Source of the DNA: Enterocloster clostridioformis | Lineage (GTDB): Bacteria > Bacillota > Clostridia > Lachnospirales > Lachnospiraceae | Length of the DNA stretch: 64,000 nucleotides | Assembly: GCF_020297485.1 (NCBI RefSeq) | Contig: NZ_JAIWZC010000002.1 | Coordinates: 413,065 to 477,064, forward strand | Direction: 5' to 3' | Part shown: positions 27,890 through 36,553 of the stretch, one piece after another | Layout: every line of letters begins with the position of its first letter | Numbering within the stretch: the stretch's first letter is position 1 | Position numbers and translations under genes: made by a program | The notes under the pieces: generated by a model | What the model was told of the DNA's origin: nothing | What the model saw: the letters and a program-made list of their open reading frames with translations, nothing else | The model's database searches: none

Positions 27890-28140
27890 TCGCATATTAT
27901 TTTTTGAGGCCGGCTACAATGGCGGTCTTATTGTGATACCATAAATCACCTCCTTAAATAATTTGAAAAACCATCAATTTAGGCTTGACTTTTTATTAGC
28001 GGGCTTATTTATTCTTGTTAAATATTTTTTTAACAATCTTGACAAATCTATTATAGCCTGTTGCGAAGGAAACATCCAATCGGCTCTGTCCGCAATAACT
28101 CCGTTAATTGATAGTTAAAACCTATAATTCCTTTTTCCCG

Positions 28141-28169
28141 TTGTAAATGGATTATTGTAATGATATAGT
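28141..28169 (+). promoter_or_regulatory. Promoter of the thioesterase gene
   Basis: TTGTAA and TATAGT are separated by 17 bases, followed by GAAGGAGG and the ATG at 28194. The preceding 27890-28140 is AT-rich without a gene. Confidence 0.65.
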
Positions 28170-28193
28170 ATAGCCTGAAGGAGGTATGCATCC

Positions 28194-28592
28194 ATGAGAT
28201 CAGAGATAATGGACGGCATTCTAAGACATATTCATCCGATCGGAGGCATAGAAAACGCTAAGCTCCTTGAGGTCTCTCCGGGCCACGCAAAGCTCTCCGT
28301 GGAAATTACTCAGAAAGCCTTAAATCTTTACGGAAATGTTCACGGCGGTTTTTTATTCTCCCTCTGCGACACGGCGGCAGGAATGTCTACTTACGCCTAC
28401 GAGACCGTCAATGTCACGGAATGCAGCAGCATCAATTTCTTAAGAGGGGTTAATACCGGAACCATCTATATAGAATCCAACGCCATACACAAGGGCCGGA
28501 AAACCGTGGTCAATCAGGTAACTGTCACCAACGACGCTGGCAAGCTGGTGGCATCCGCAAGCTTTACGATGTTTTTAATCGCGCCGATCTAG
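28194..28592 (+). CDS. PaaI-family hotdog thioesterase
   Basis: 132 residues. The hotdog signature LYGNVHGGFLFSLCDTAAGM is followed by SSINFLRGVNTGTIYIESNA and a VNQVTVTNDAGKLVASASFT strand. It hydrolyses acyl-CoA thioesters; the Asp in LCDTAAG is in the usual catalytic helix position. A good RBS (GAAGGAGG) and promoter precede it. The stop codon coincides with the left edge of a palindromic repeat element. It might serve the acyl-CoA pathway upstream, but it is transcribed separately. Confidence 0.88.
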   Translation: MRSEIMDGILRHIHPIGGIENAKLLEVSPGHAKLSVEITQKALNLYGNVHGGFLFSLCDTAAGMSTYAYETVNVTECSSINFLRGVNTGTIYIESNAIHKGRKTVVNQVTVTNDAGKLVASASFTMFLIAPI

Positions 28593-28748
28593 TGTTCCAT
28601 CCAGTTAGAAACCATACTGCCAGTGCTGAATATTTTGTCAGGCTGCAAGGCGGAGGAAGGAAGCGGAGTGGTTCCCCCGCTGACTGACGACAACGCCAGA
28701 AGGCAAAATAGGCAGTGCTGGCAGTATGGTTTCTGGCCGGATGGAGCA
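28593..28748. mobile_element. MITE-like palindromic element flanked by CTAG
   Basis: A 156-base unit has 36-37-base terminal arms (about 28592-28628 and 28713-28749) that are inverted copies with six differences, all transitions, of which five still pair as G-U in RNA. Both ends are bordered by CTAG (28589-28592 and 28749-28752), consistent with a target duplication. It has no ORF. The right border runs straight into the C-terminal coding piece of an antitoxin-like gene. Confidence 0.6.
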
Positions 28749-28752
28749 CTAG

Positions 28753-29044
28753 AACGATCAGAAAAACAGATAGAGGAGAGCAGATCGCAGGAGGCAAGGA
28801 CCGCACTGACGGATCTGAATGAAAAATATGGATTATAAACTCGTAATAACAGAACAGGCCGTGGAACAATTGGACCACATCATGGAATACCTCATATCCC
28901 ATCTTAAGAACCGTCCTGCTGAAAGGCAACCGCCTGATGTTAATGGGCCTGACTGCCTTTATCTCAATTATATGTGTCATCATACAGTATTTCTTCCCCC
29001 ATCATGTCATCCACATCTAAAGAGTTGTAAGAAAATTTGTTTTT
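28753..29044 (+). pseudogene. Remnants of a RelE/ParE-type toxin-antitoxin pair
   Basis: From 28753 the frame encodes an antitoxin-like tail, RSQEARTALTDLNEKYGL, ending at 28838. Overlapping it, an ATG at 28828 opens MDYKLVITEQAVEQLDHIME and YLISHLKN, the N-terminal helix region of RelE/ParE toxins. After about 28 residues the toxin frame runs into unrelated sequence. The antitoxin N-terminus is missing at the palindromic element. The locus is therefore dead or a fragment. Confidence 0.55.
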
Positions 29045-29185
29045 GAGCTCAGCCAGTTCACCGGATGCGTATGATATGGCCAGTGGAAAGCTGCATAAAT
29101 CCGCCAATGCATTCAGATCCTGTTTCTTTAATGCGGATTTTACCCTGGAAGCCGCATCCCTGATTTTTTTCTGTCCCTCCCTTAC
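28964..29185 (-). pseudogene. C-terminal fragment of an unknown protein
   Basis: The minus-strand frame without a start reads REGQKKIRDAASRVKSALKK, QDLNALADLCSFPLAISYAS and ends MGEEILYDDTYN. Composition and periodicity look like a genuine helical protein, better than the plus-strand frame over the same bases. It overlaps the toxin remnant. No family was recognised. Confidence 0.35.
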
Positions 29186-29270
29186 TTATCTGGCAAATGG
29201 AACATACGCCGGCAGGCTAAAGGCGCACCAGGGAATCGGCGCAGGGTTTATTGATGGGAATATTGTAAAT

Positions 29271-29358
29271 CCCCCAATACATTATAGTTTTTGTTAACCC
29301 CAACAAAGAAATACCTTCTCCTAAAATGACCAGTTCCCCGTCTGGTCATTTTACTTTA
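29271..29358. repeat. Direct repeat copy A (with hairpin)
   Basis: About 88 bases, from CCCCCAATACATTAT to the end of a hairpin (AAAATGACCAG at 29323-29333 with CTGGTCATTTT at 29342-29352), recur at 30914-31008 in the same orientation with few changes. The hairpin with T-tract could act as a terminator. Confidence 0.7.
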
Positions 29359-29569
29359 CCGGCACCGCAGCCAATGATTCCATTGGCCGCTCTGCCCGGG
29401 TGTATATAAACAAACAGCATTTCGTACCATATCGGCCAAAACGCTGTTTGATTATGTTTATTTATGTTTGTTTATGTCTGATTACGTTTGATTATGTCCG
29501 CTTACATAGTACTGCGTCAGACAGCCGGATGCGCACCATCCAGATATCATTCCCGACAGTTCTGACGGA

Positions 29570-29944
29570 TTAAGGTTCTGCTTTCCACAAACCATGCAGA
29601 TTGCAATATGCGTATGCGGCTTCTACCTCATCTCCTTCACAGAGCATGAACTCTGCCTGCGGCTTCTGTCCTGCCTCCAGCTCTTTTCTCTGATTTCCCT
29701 GCCTGGTAGCCAGAGCAATCCACTGGATGTAATGTTCCGGAATCATGGGGTGCTCCGCAGAGCCTACTGTGACAGTGACCTTAGCCCCATCTATCTGAAT
29801 AACAGGCACATGCTTTTCAACTGCTGCGTCTGTGGTGTTTGGTACCAGTTCCTGCATCTTTTCCCCGCAACAGACAACCGGGACACCGCTGCTCTTCACA
29901 TAGGCAATTATGTTGCCACAGTGATTACAAATATAAAATTTCAT
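29570..29944 (-). CDS. dfx: Desulfoferrodoxin-family superoxide reductase
   Basis: 124 residues. The N-terminal desulforedoxin-like iron site is CNHCGNI plus VVCCGEKM. The superoxide-reductase domain has EKHVPVIQ, then SAEHPMIPEHYIQWIALAT and the C-terminal CNLHGLWK, which supply the four His and one Cys ligands of the active-site iron. It reduces superoxide to peroxide in anaerobes, with rubredoxin as the usual donor. It is monocistronic, RBS AGGAGG. Direct repeats lie on both sides of the dfx/30307 gene pair. Confidence 0.92.
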   Translation of the reverse strand: MKFYICNHCGNIIAYVKSSGVPVVCCGEKMQELVPNTTDAAVEKHVPVIQIDGAKVTVTVGSAEHPMIPEHYIQWIALATRQGNQRKELEAGQKPQAEFMLCEGDEVEAAYAYCNLHGLWKAEP

Positions 29945-30206
29945 GTTGTACCTCCTTTTATGTATGGTCTGAATTCAGTTTATCACAATTCTGTCTTACT
30001 GCAAGACAATGGCGGAAAATTAACAATAACATAGCAGAAATAATGACCTTAATCAGCCTGACCATCTGCCCTGCCCGTCTATTCACAAACTTCTCACATT
30101 CTGTTCATAATTCCGTTACAGAATCATAAAATTTTCCTCACATTTTGCGGGTATACTAATTTATGTAAAGAGCTAATGCTAATTAAACTTTTTTTCATAA
30201 TACTCG

Positions 30207-30244
30207 GCCGGAGGGATGAAGTCCTTCCGGCCTCCTCCTTTTTT
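30207..30244 (+). terminator. Hairpin with T-tract upstream of 30307 gene
   Basis: GGCCGGA/TCCGGCC stem (30206-30232) with a GATGAAGT loop, followed by a T-rich run at 30237-30244. It lies in a gap between two divergent genes. It may end a short transcript or act as a leader attenuator for the gene at 30307. Confidence 0.6.
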
Positions 30245-30306
30245 GTTCACCTTTTTGGATTCTTTTTAATATCCCCGCATATGATAATTAAAAAAGGATA
30301 TTTTTT

Positions 30307-30786
30307 ATGAACTATGAAAATCTGACTCCCGTAGTCGGGGTCATTACCAACATTTCCACACAGGAAGGGGATTGCTGTACCCAGGTTATAACCCTCAGTG
30401 TTGAGGGCCAGCCCGTCAACATGATTCTCTCCGACGATACCTTTGTGGTGGACACCATGCGCCTGATGCCAGGTATGCGTGTTGCAGCTTTTTATGATAA
30501 CACCCTGCCGGTCCCCCTCATCTATCCGCCTCAATACCAGGCTGTTTTAATCGCCGTAGTCAGGCCAGAGGAGGATGTAAACCTTTCCTGGTTTGATGAA
30601 ACCCTCACTGCTTCTGACCAATCGCTGAAGCTGAACCTGTATCAGTCCACAGTTTTATCAACCTTAAACGGCCAGCCCTATTTCTGTTTCCCGGCAAATC
30701 ATTTTCTGCTGGTATATTATGCGGCTACAACCAAGAGCATACCGCCCCAGACAGCTCCCAACCGGGTCATAGTGCTGTGTTCATAG
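30307..30786 (+). CDS. Conserved-looking hypothetical protein
   Basis: 159 residues, MNYENLTPVVGVITNISTQE. There is no signal peptide or membrane segment. Alternating hydrophobic stretches (GQPVNMILSDDTFVVDTMRL, then MPGMRVAAFYDN) suggest a beta-rich fold. RBS AAAGGA lies before the ATG. No family was recognised. It follows a leader hairpin and precedes the second direct repeat and the tRNA pair. Confidence 0.6.
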   Translation: MNYENLTPVVGVITNISTQEGDCCTQVITLSVEGQPVNMILSDDTFVVDTMRLMPGMRVAAFYDNTLPVPLIYPPQYQAVLIAVVRPEEDVNLSWFDETLTASDQSLKLNLYQSTVLSTLNGQPYFCFPANHFLLVYYAATTKSIPPQTAPNRVIVLCS

Positions 30787-30913
30787 ACCTGTAAGGAATC
30801 ATTTTTTTTCATTTTCACAAGACCATTGTAAGAATGCATAAAATACTTTTTTTCATTCTGCAAACTTTGTGCACACTTTTTTGATAGCGTATGCTATTAT
30901 AATTAACGTAACC

Positions 30914-31008
30914 CCCCCAATACATTATATAGTTTTTGTTACACCCCATAAGAAACGAAATACCTTCTCCTAAAATGACCAGTTCCCCGACTGGTCATTT
31001 TACTTTTC
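30914..31008. repeat. Direct repeat copy B (with hairpin)
   Basis: Second copy of the 29271 repeat, same orientation, with a few small insertions. The hairpin arms are AAAATGACCAG (30972-30982) and CTGGTCATTTT (30991-31001). The two copies bracket about 1.55 kb holding dfx and the 30307 gene. Confidence 0.7.
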
Positions 31009-31150
31009 CGTCTTTAGCTATCCCATTTTTTTCCAACAATTCCCCCTAAAATGTTTCTCTGCTTTTTTCTCTTCTTTTTTATTAAAAGTACTGGACAAAC
31101 TGAAATTTATATGATATTATATACAAGCTGTCGCTGAGATGCACAGATAA

Positions 31151-31222
31151 GGCCTGATGGTCAAGCGGCTAAGACGACGCCCTCTCACGGCGTAAACCCG
31201 GGTTCGATTCCCGGTCAGGTCA
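31151..31222 (+). tRNA. tRNA-Glu (CTC), copy 1
   Basis: 72 bases: acceptor GGCCTGA pairs with TCAGGTC, D-arm GTCAAGCGGCTAAGAC, anticodon stem GACGC...GGCGT around loop CCTCTCA (anticodon CTC), T-arm CCCGGGTTCGATTCCCGG. CCA is not encoded. An AT-rich promoter-like region and a downstream terminator are present. Confidence 0.93.
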
Positions 31223-31224
31223 TG

Positions 31225-31256
31225 AAAAGCAAGTGGATTTAACTGCTTGCTTTTTT
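31225..31256 (+). terminator. Terminator after tRNA-Glu copy 1
   Basis: AAAAGCAAG pairs with CTTGCTTTT, followed by a T-run. Confidence 0.75.
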
Positions 31257-31385
31257 GTTTTTCCGCTGATTCCAAAGCATTGTAAGAAATAGTTAAATGA
31301 AGTGAATTACATTTTTCAAAAAATACTGGACAAACTAAAAACTTTATGGTATCATAAACAAGCTGTCGCTGAGATATGCAGACAA

Positions 31386-31457
31386 GGCCTGATGGTCAAG
31401 CGGCTAAGACGACGCCCTCTCACGGCGTAAACCCGGGTTCGATTCCCGGTCAGGTCA
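31386..31457 (+). tRNA. tRNA-Glu (CTC), copy 2
   Basis: Identical 72-base sequence to the first copy, 235 bases downstream. Upstream sequences are also alike (TACTGGACAAACT and CAAGCTGTCGCTGAGAT occur before both), so promoter, tRNA and terminator were duplicated as a unit. Confidence 0.93.
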
Positions 31458-31458
31458 T

Positions 31459-31493
31459 GAAAAAGCAAGCGGATTTAACTGCTTGCTTTTTTT
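31459..31493 (+). terminator. Terminator after tRNA-Glu copy 2
   Basis: AAAAAGCAAGC and GCTTGCTTTTTTT form the same stem and T-tract as after copy 1. Confidence 0.75.
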
Positions 31494-31525
31494 GTTTTCC
31501 ATTATTCTTTATCGTTCCTTCAATG

Positions 31526-32104
31526 TTATTCCATTCGCTTCCTTGTCTCTGCATCAATCAGGCCGCGCAGGGCTTCCAGCCGTTCATCCCGGTCAAAGTA
31601 TTCCTTACCGTAGTCCAGATTGAACGCATAATCAAACCCGGCCGGATTTCTTCCCTGGCTGTGCTGGATAATGGTTTCGGCCTTATCAAGGGCCTTTACC
31701 AATCTGGCTTCCGGGGTAATGCCCTGGCTGTATTCCTCCCACAGCCCGGACACCTCCCCTGCCCCTTCTTTTGGCAAAAAACTGCATATCCGCTGTATAT
31801 CTTCTCTTTCCCGGTTCAGCTTATCATCGGCGTCCGGCCTCAGCGCTGCCGATATATCTCCGCTGTACCGTTCCCCCAGGTCGTGAACCAGACACATCAT
31901 CAGCACCTTCTCCCAGTCCAGTTCCGGAAATTCCCTGCACATCACCCCGGCAAACAAAGCCAGCCGCCAGGAGTGCTCCGCTGTGCTCTCCTGCCGTCCC
32001 TCAGCAGTCCAGGCAGTGCGCAGGGTGGACTTAAGGCCCTCAGCCTCCTTTATGAAATCTGTGTATTCCTCCACTTCACCGGGCTCATTCCTGCCAATCC
32101 TCAT
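31526..32104 (-). CDS. HD-domain phosphohydrolase (YfbR/HDDC2-like)
   Basis: 192 residues. Metal-binding residues of the HD superfamily are visible: the STAEHSWRLALFAG histidine and MCLVHDLGERYSGD, with a later VKALDKAETIIQH aspartate helix. The pattern fits 5'-deoxynucleotidase-like HD proteins. It starts about 20 bases after smpB and is probably in the same transcript. Substrate is inferred from family only. Confidence 0.82.
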   Translation of the reverse strand: MRIGRNEPGEVEEYTDFIKEAEGLKSTLRTAWTAEGRQESTAEHSWRLALFAGVMCREFPELDWEKVLMMCLVHDLGERYSGDISAALRPDADDKLNREREDIQRICSFLPKEGAGEVSGLWEEYSQGITPEARLVKALDKAETIIQHSQGRNPAGFDYAFNLDYGKEYFDRDERLEALRGLIDAETRKRME

Positions 32105-32125
32105 AATACCTTCTCACTCCAATCC

Positions 32126-32593
32126 CTAATACAGATTTTTTACCTTGAACTCCTTTTCCAGTTCCCTTCTCTGGTCCTTCTTGGCAATGTCCGCCCGCTT
32201 ATCATAGAGCTTCTTACCGCGGGCCAGGCCCACCTCTACCTTCACCAGACTTCCTTTAAAGTATACCTGGAGAGGCACCAGGGTATAGCCCTTCTCCGCA
32301 ATCTTGCCGTTCAGCTTCATGATTTCATATTTATGCAGCAGAAGCCTTCTGACGCGCAGGGGGTCTTTATTAAATATATTTCCCTTCTCGTAAGGGCTGA
32401 TGTGCATACCGCACACATACACCTCACCCCTGTCAATCTTCACGAAGGCTTCCTTTACGCTGCATTTTCCCATGCGAATGGATTTTACCTCCGTGCCAAA
32501 AAGCTCGATTCCCGCCTCGTATTTCTCATCAATGAAATAATCATGGTATGCCTTCTTATTGTTCGCAACCAGTTTAATACTTTCCTTCCCCAT
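32126..32593 (-). CDS. smpB: SsrA-binding protein SmpB
   Basis: 155 residues, full length. Family motifs: [40 protein letters not shown], and the C-terminal [20 protein letters not shown] tail that inserts into the ribosomal decoding region. It binds tmRNA (ssrA at 14648) to rescue stalled ribosomes. It follows rnr closely, the standard clostridial order secG-rnr-smpB. Confidence 0.96.
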   Translation of the reverse strand: MGKESIKLVANNKKAYHDYFIDEKYEAGIELFGTEVKSIRMGKCSVKEAFVKIDRGEVYVCGMHISPYEKGNIFNKDPLRVRRLLLHKYEIMKLNGKIAEKGYTLVPLQVYFKGSLVKVEVGLARGKKLYDKRADIAKKDQRRELEKEFKVKNLY

Positions 32594-32614
32594 GGTATTT
32601 CCCTTTCTTTCATG

Positions 32615-34888
32615 TCATGATTGCATATGGGATTTACAGCCCTGCACGGAAGCTTCCTTGCCCGCGCTCCTGTCCCAGTCCCTGGGCAGGATGAAATCCA
32701 CTGTTCTCAGCAGACGGTCCGTAGACACCACCTGGACCCGTATGGTCTGACCCAGCTTAAATGTTTTCTTGGTCATCTCACCCACCAGTTCGTAGTGCTG
32801 TTCATCAAATATATAATAATCGTCCCTCAGCTCGCTTATGCGGACCAGCCCCTCCACCGTGTTAGGCAGCTCCACATACAGCCCCCAGTTGGTGACGCCT
32901 GATACGACGCCGTCAAACTCCTGCCCGATGAACCTGGACATATACTCGCACTTTTTAAGCTTGTCCGTCTCACGCTCCGCTTCCTCTGCACGGCGCTCCA
33001 GGGCCGAAGTCTGCATGGCCACTCCCGGCAGTATGGCTTCGTAATGGCTGACCCTCTTGTTTCCCAGTCCGCCCTTCAGACTTTCCTTTATGATACGGTG
33101 AATCTGAAGGTCCGGATATCTGCGGATGGGCGAGGTAAAATGCGTATAATACCTGGCGGCCAGACCGAAATGACCGGAGCACAGGGTGGTGTACTTAGCC
33201 TGTTTCATGGAGCGCAGGGTCAGCCTGGAAAGAAGCACTTCCTCAGGAGTACCTTCTATCTTATCCAAAAGCTTCTGTAATTCCTTCGGATGAATCTCCC
33301 CCTGCTGAAGACGGATGAAATATCCAAAATTATGGATAAAGGTCCCCAGCTGCTTCATCTTCTCCGGGTCAGGATTGTCATGGGTCCTGTAGAGGAAGGG
33401 CAGGGACTGCCAGAAATAATCCTCCGCCACTGTCTCATTGGCTGCCAGCATGAAATCCTCTATGATTTTTGTGGCGGCATTGCGCTCATAGGGCTTGATT
33501 TCCAGCGGCTTTCCCTGGGCGTCCAGGATAATCTTGCTCTCCGGGAAGTCAAAGTCAATGGCTCCCCTTTTCCTCCGCTTTTCCCTGAGGATATCAGATA
33601 CCTCCTTCATCAGCCTGAACATGGGCACAAAACCCTCATACTCAGCCATAACAGCCTCGTCCTCGTCCGTGACAATGGCATTCACCGCCGTATACGTCAT
33701 ACGCCGGTCCACATGAATCACTGTCTCCGCGATTTTATGATCCAGCACATTTCCCTGGTCATCCAGTTCCATGATGCAGCTTAAGGCCAGGCGGTCCGTG
33801 CCTGCATTGAGGGAGCAGATTCCATTGGACAGCTTGTGGGGCAGCATGGGAATCACCCGGTCCACCAGATAGACGCTGGTTCCCCTCTTTAACGCCTCCT
33901 TGTCCAGGGGACGGCCTTCTTTTACATAGTGGCCCACATCCGCAATGTGGACTCCCAGGATATACCCGCCCTGTCCGTCCCTGCACAGAGTTACCGCATC
34001 GTCCAGGTCCTTGGCGTCCTCTCCGTCAATGGTGACCGTGCGAAGCCCCCGTAAATCCAGACGGCCTGCCAAATCTCCGGTCCAGTCTGCCGGCGATGTC
34101 AGGTCCCCAATGCCGTAAGGTCCGTCCCAGGTTTCTTCATCCCTTGCCGGGCCGGGCACAGCCACCTCATCCGGGCACCCTTCCACCTCGTCCATGACCT
34201 CCGGCGGAAACTCCTCCGGCAGTCCATAGGCTCTCACAATGGACAGTATGTCTGTTCCCGGATCATTGACATGACCCAGAATCTCGGTCACAACTCCCTC
34301 CGGCTTATGGTTCGCGTCTCCAAAGTCCTTAACCCGCGCCACCACCTTATGTCCGGTGACAGCTCCCATATCACAGCCCTGGGGAATGAAAATATCCTTG
34401 GAAATCTTCTGGTTATCCGGAATGACAAACCCGAAGCCCTTGCTTTTCTGGTAATACCCAACCACCTCTTTGTTGGCATGCTCCAGCACTTTAAGCACAG
34501 AACCTTCAGCCCTTCGGCCGTCTCCCCGGTCCTGGGATTCCACCACAATCTGTACCCGGTCCCCGTGAAGGGCCGCTCCTGTCCTGTCCTCAGGGATAAA
34601 TACATCCTGCCCCATGCCTTCCACAGTCACAAATCCAAAACCCTTGGGATGGCCTGAAAATATGCCGTTAACGGAAAAAACCTCCGGTTTTCCATATTTT
34701 CCTTTCTTTGAGATTCCGATTCTGCCCTCTGACACCAGATAATCCAGTACCTGTGCCAGTTCATCTCTCTGTGATTTTGGGATGCCCAGAAGCATGGCCA
34801 GCTCCTTTGCCTTCATGGGCACATAGGACCTGTCATTCATCACCTCTTCCAGCATTTTTCCCTTCTGTTCCAATATTTCTTTTTCCAT
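32615..34888 (-). CDS. rnr: Ribonuclease R
   Basis: 757 residues. N-terminal winged helix and cold-shock/OB domains (GKYGKPEVFSVNGIFSGHPK, then KGFGFVTVEGMGQDVFIPED) lead to the RNB catalytic domain, with aspartates in TIDGEDAKDLDDAVTL and the GTSVYLVDRVIPMLP segment. The C-terminal S1 domain is EFDGVVSGVTNWGLYVELPN. It is a 3'-5' exoribonuclease that degrades structured and trans-translated mRNAs. Lies between secG and smpB. Confidence 0.96.
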   Translation of the reverse strand: MEKEILEQKGKMLEEVMNDRSYVPMKAKELAMLLGIPKSQRDELAQVLDYLVSEGRIGISKKGKYGKPEVFSVNGIFSGHPKGFGFVTVEGMGQDVFIPEDRTGAALHGDRVQIVVESQDRGDGRRAEGSVLKVLEHANKEVVGYYQKSKGFGFVIPDNQKISKDIFIPQGCDMGAVTGHKVVARVKDFGDANHKPEGVVTEILGHVNDPGTDILSIVRAYGLPEEFPPEVMDEVEGCPDEVAVPGPARDEETWDGPYGIGDLTSPADWTGDLAGRLDLRGLRTVTIDGEDAKDLDDAVTLCRDGQGGYILGVHIADVGHYVKEGRPLDKEALKRGTSVYLVDRVIPMLPHKLSNGICSLNAGTDRLALSCIMELDDQGNVLDHKIAETVIHVDRRMTYTAVNAIVTDEDEAVMAEYEGFVPMFRLMKEVSDILREKRRKRGAIDFDFPESKIILDAQGKPLEIKPYERNAATKIIEDFMLAANETVAEDYFWQSLPFLYRTHDNPDPEKMKQLGTFIHNFGYFIRLQQGEIHPKELQKLLDKIEGTPEEVLLSRLTLRSMKQAKYTTLCSGHFGLAARYYTHFTSPIRRYPDLQIHRIIKESLKGGLGNKRVSHYEAILPGVAMQTSALERRAEEAERETDKLKKCEYMSRFIGQEFDGVVSGVTNWGLYVELPNTVEGLVRISELRDDYYIFDEQHYELVGEMTKKTFKLGQTIRVQVVSTDRLLRTVDFILPRDWDRSAGKEASVQGCKSHMQS

Positions 34889-34952
34889 ATTACCTCTTTC
34901 TCAAAAATGTCCCGCCTGTCCGAAAACAGGCAAAAATACGCCTGAATGAAAT

Positions 34953-34984
34953 AAAACACCCTTATATGAATACAAGGGTGTTTT
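34953..34984. terminator. Hairpin between secG and rnr
   Basis: AAAACACCCTT (34953-34963) pairs with AAGGGTGTTTT (34974-34984). It could partially terminate secG transcription before rnr. Confidence 0.6.
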
Positions 34985-35006
34985 CGTCACTTATCTGTTA
35001 TCTTAA

Positions 35007-35261
35007 TTACCCCATGACCTTAAGTATCACGTTCAGGGCAATGGTAATGAGCATGAATGCAATGGCCCCATACCTGGTAAAATGCTCCAGCGCACCTTCC
35101 ATGGAACGGCCTCTATTCTTACTCCAGTAACTGTCTGCGGAGATTCCGCCAATTGCGCTCCCCAGCCCGTTGGACTTACCTTCCTGCATCAGGATAACCA
35201 CTGATATTGCAACACCAAGAATTACATATATGATTGACAAAATAACATGTATTACTGACAT
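35007..35261 (-). CDS. secG: Protein translocase subunit SecG
   Basis: 84 residues from MSVIHVILSIIYVILGVAIS. Two membrane helices flank the conserved cytoplasmic loop VILMQEGKSNGLGSAIGG, and the second helix is TRYGAIAFMLITIALNVILK. It is an accessory subunit of the SecYEG channel. The start at 35261 fits the first helix and a GAGGTG site; the upstream frame extension is not SecG-like. Confidence 0.93.
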   Translation of the reverse strand: MSVIHVILSIIYVILGVAISVVILMQEGKSNGLGSAIGGISADSYWSKNRGRSMEGALEHFTRYGAIAFMLITIALNVILKVMG

Positions 35262-35398
35262 CCGCCTGCACCTCTTCATTTTCTTATAGTCAAACAAAAA
35301 TATTTTACCATACTTTGTCCTAAAACACAACCCGTTTTCCTATATTTTTATAGGCAGGACACCGTAAAGATACCGCAGCTTTATTCAGGAATCCCCAT

Positions 35399-36346
35399 TT
35401 AAACGGCCTGGGAACAAATCATGGAAAGGGCGCCCTCAAAAATAACATCCCCGAATCCGGCAGGTACGATGAAATGCTGTCCCTTTGATACCGGGATGCC
35501 GTTTACACTTCCCTCACCGTCCAGGATGCTCACATTTGCAAAGCTGTCCCCAAAATTCTCCGTGTAACGGCCTGTGGTGTCTATCTTATCCGCGGTATAG
35601 TAAGCGCAGGTCACAAGATGTACTTTTCTACCGCTGTCCGTCTCCTTCACAACTGCCGGCAAAGCGTTTTGGTCCTCCCTAAAGGGCGCTTCTATCACAT
35701 CAATGCTCTCTTTTATATGGAGCTGCCTGGGCTTTCCGTCGGACAGCCTGTCGTAATCGTAGACGCGGTATGTAATATCGCTGCTCTGCTGGGTCTCAAG
35801 CACCAGGGTACCGCCCTTTATGGCATGGACGCATCCGGGATTAATCTGGAAAAAATCTCCCTTCCTGACAGGAATTTCACGTATGAAATCCTTCCAGCGC
35901 TTTTCCTCTATCATCCGCTTAACTTCATCCCTATTCCCAGCATGGTGCCCAATCACAATGGCGGCATCCGGGTCACAGTCCAGGATATACCAGCATTCGG
36001 TCTTGCCCAGGGAGCCGTTCTCATGCTCCGCGGCGTATGCGTTATCCGGATGGACCTGTATGCTTAAGTCATTCCTGGCATCAATAATCTTTACCAGCAA
36101 TGGAAATTCCCTATGACAGCCTGCCGCAGCCCCAAACCACTCAGGGTGGCTCTCCCACAGGGAGCTTAAGCTCTGTCCTTTCCATGTTCCGCCGGCAATA
36201 CGGCAATCTCCGTTCTTGTGTGCGCTGATGGCCCAGCACTCTCCCGTGCGGCTGCTGGGGATATCGTAACCGAACACATCCTTAAGACGGGTGCCGCCCC
36301 AGATAGCCTCCTTAAAAACAGGTTCCATAAATAGTAATTCCCTCAT
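35399..36346 (-). CDS. manA: Class I mannose-6-phosphate isomerase
   Basis: 315 residues. Zinc/catalytic motifs: SIQVHPDNAYAAEHENGSLG, KTECWYILD, and GCVHAIKGGTLVLETQQSSD with TYRVYDYDR. It interconverts mannose-6-phosphate and fructose-6-phosphate. Length is that of the short Firmicutes type. RBS GGAGAG. The gene stands alone between secG and eno. Confidence 0.93.
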   Translation of the reverse strand: MRELLFMEPVFKEAIWGGTRLKDVFGYDIPSSRTGECWAISAHKNGDCRIAGGTWKGQSLSSLWESHPEWFGAAAGCHREFPLLVKIIDARNDLSIQVHPDNAYAAEHENGSLGKTECWYILDCDPDAAIVIGHHAGNRDEVKRMIEEKRWKDFIREIPVRKGDFFQINPGCVHAIKGGTLVLETQQSSDITYRVYDYDRLSDGKPRQLHIKESIDVIEAPFREDQNALPAVVKETDSGRKVHLVTCAYYTADKIDTTGRYTENFGDSFANVSILDGEGSVNGIPVSKGQHFIVPAGFGDVIFEGALSMICSQAV

Positions 36347-36553
36347 GTCTCTCTCCTTATTTTTCCCCTTTTTGATGCATTCAATGCATCTTCTTACATC
36401 ATACCCTGCTTTTTCCGGTTGTCAAGAATTAAATGGGACAGGGAGGGGATTTTCCGAGCAAAGCAATGCCCGGCCCCATCCTCTCTCCCATCCCCTGCCA
36501 TTGCAGGCCCCTGCGGGGCGGGCAGATAACGGTAATGCTTTTTTAAATACGCT

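Noticed and set aside
29037..29297. Plus-strand ORF of 86 codons
   Set aside because: The minus-strand frame over 28964-29185 looks more protein-like, and the plus frame ends in the direct repeat.
36420..36550. Possible gene or RNA between manA and eno
   Set aside because: GC-rich with short inverted repeats but no start, ribosome-binding site or recognisable RNA fold; probably only intergenic DNA with weak terminator structure.
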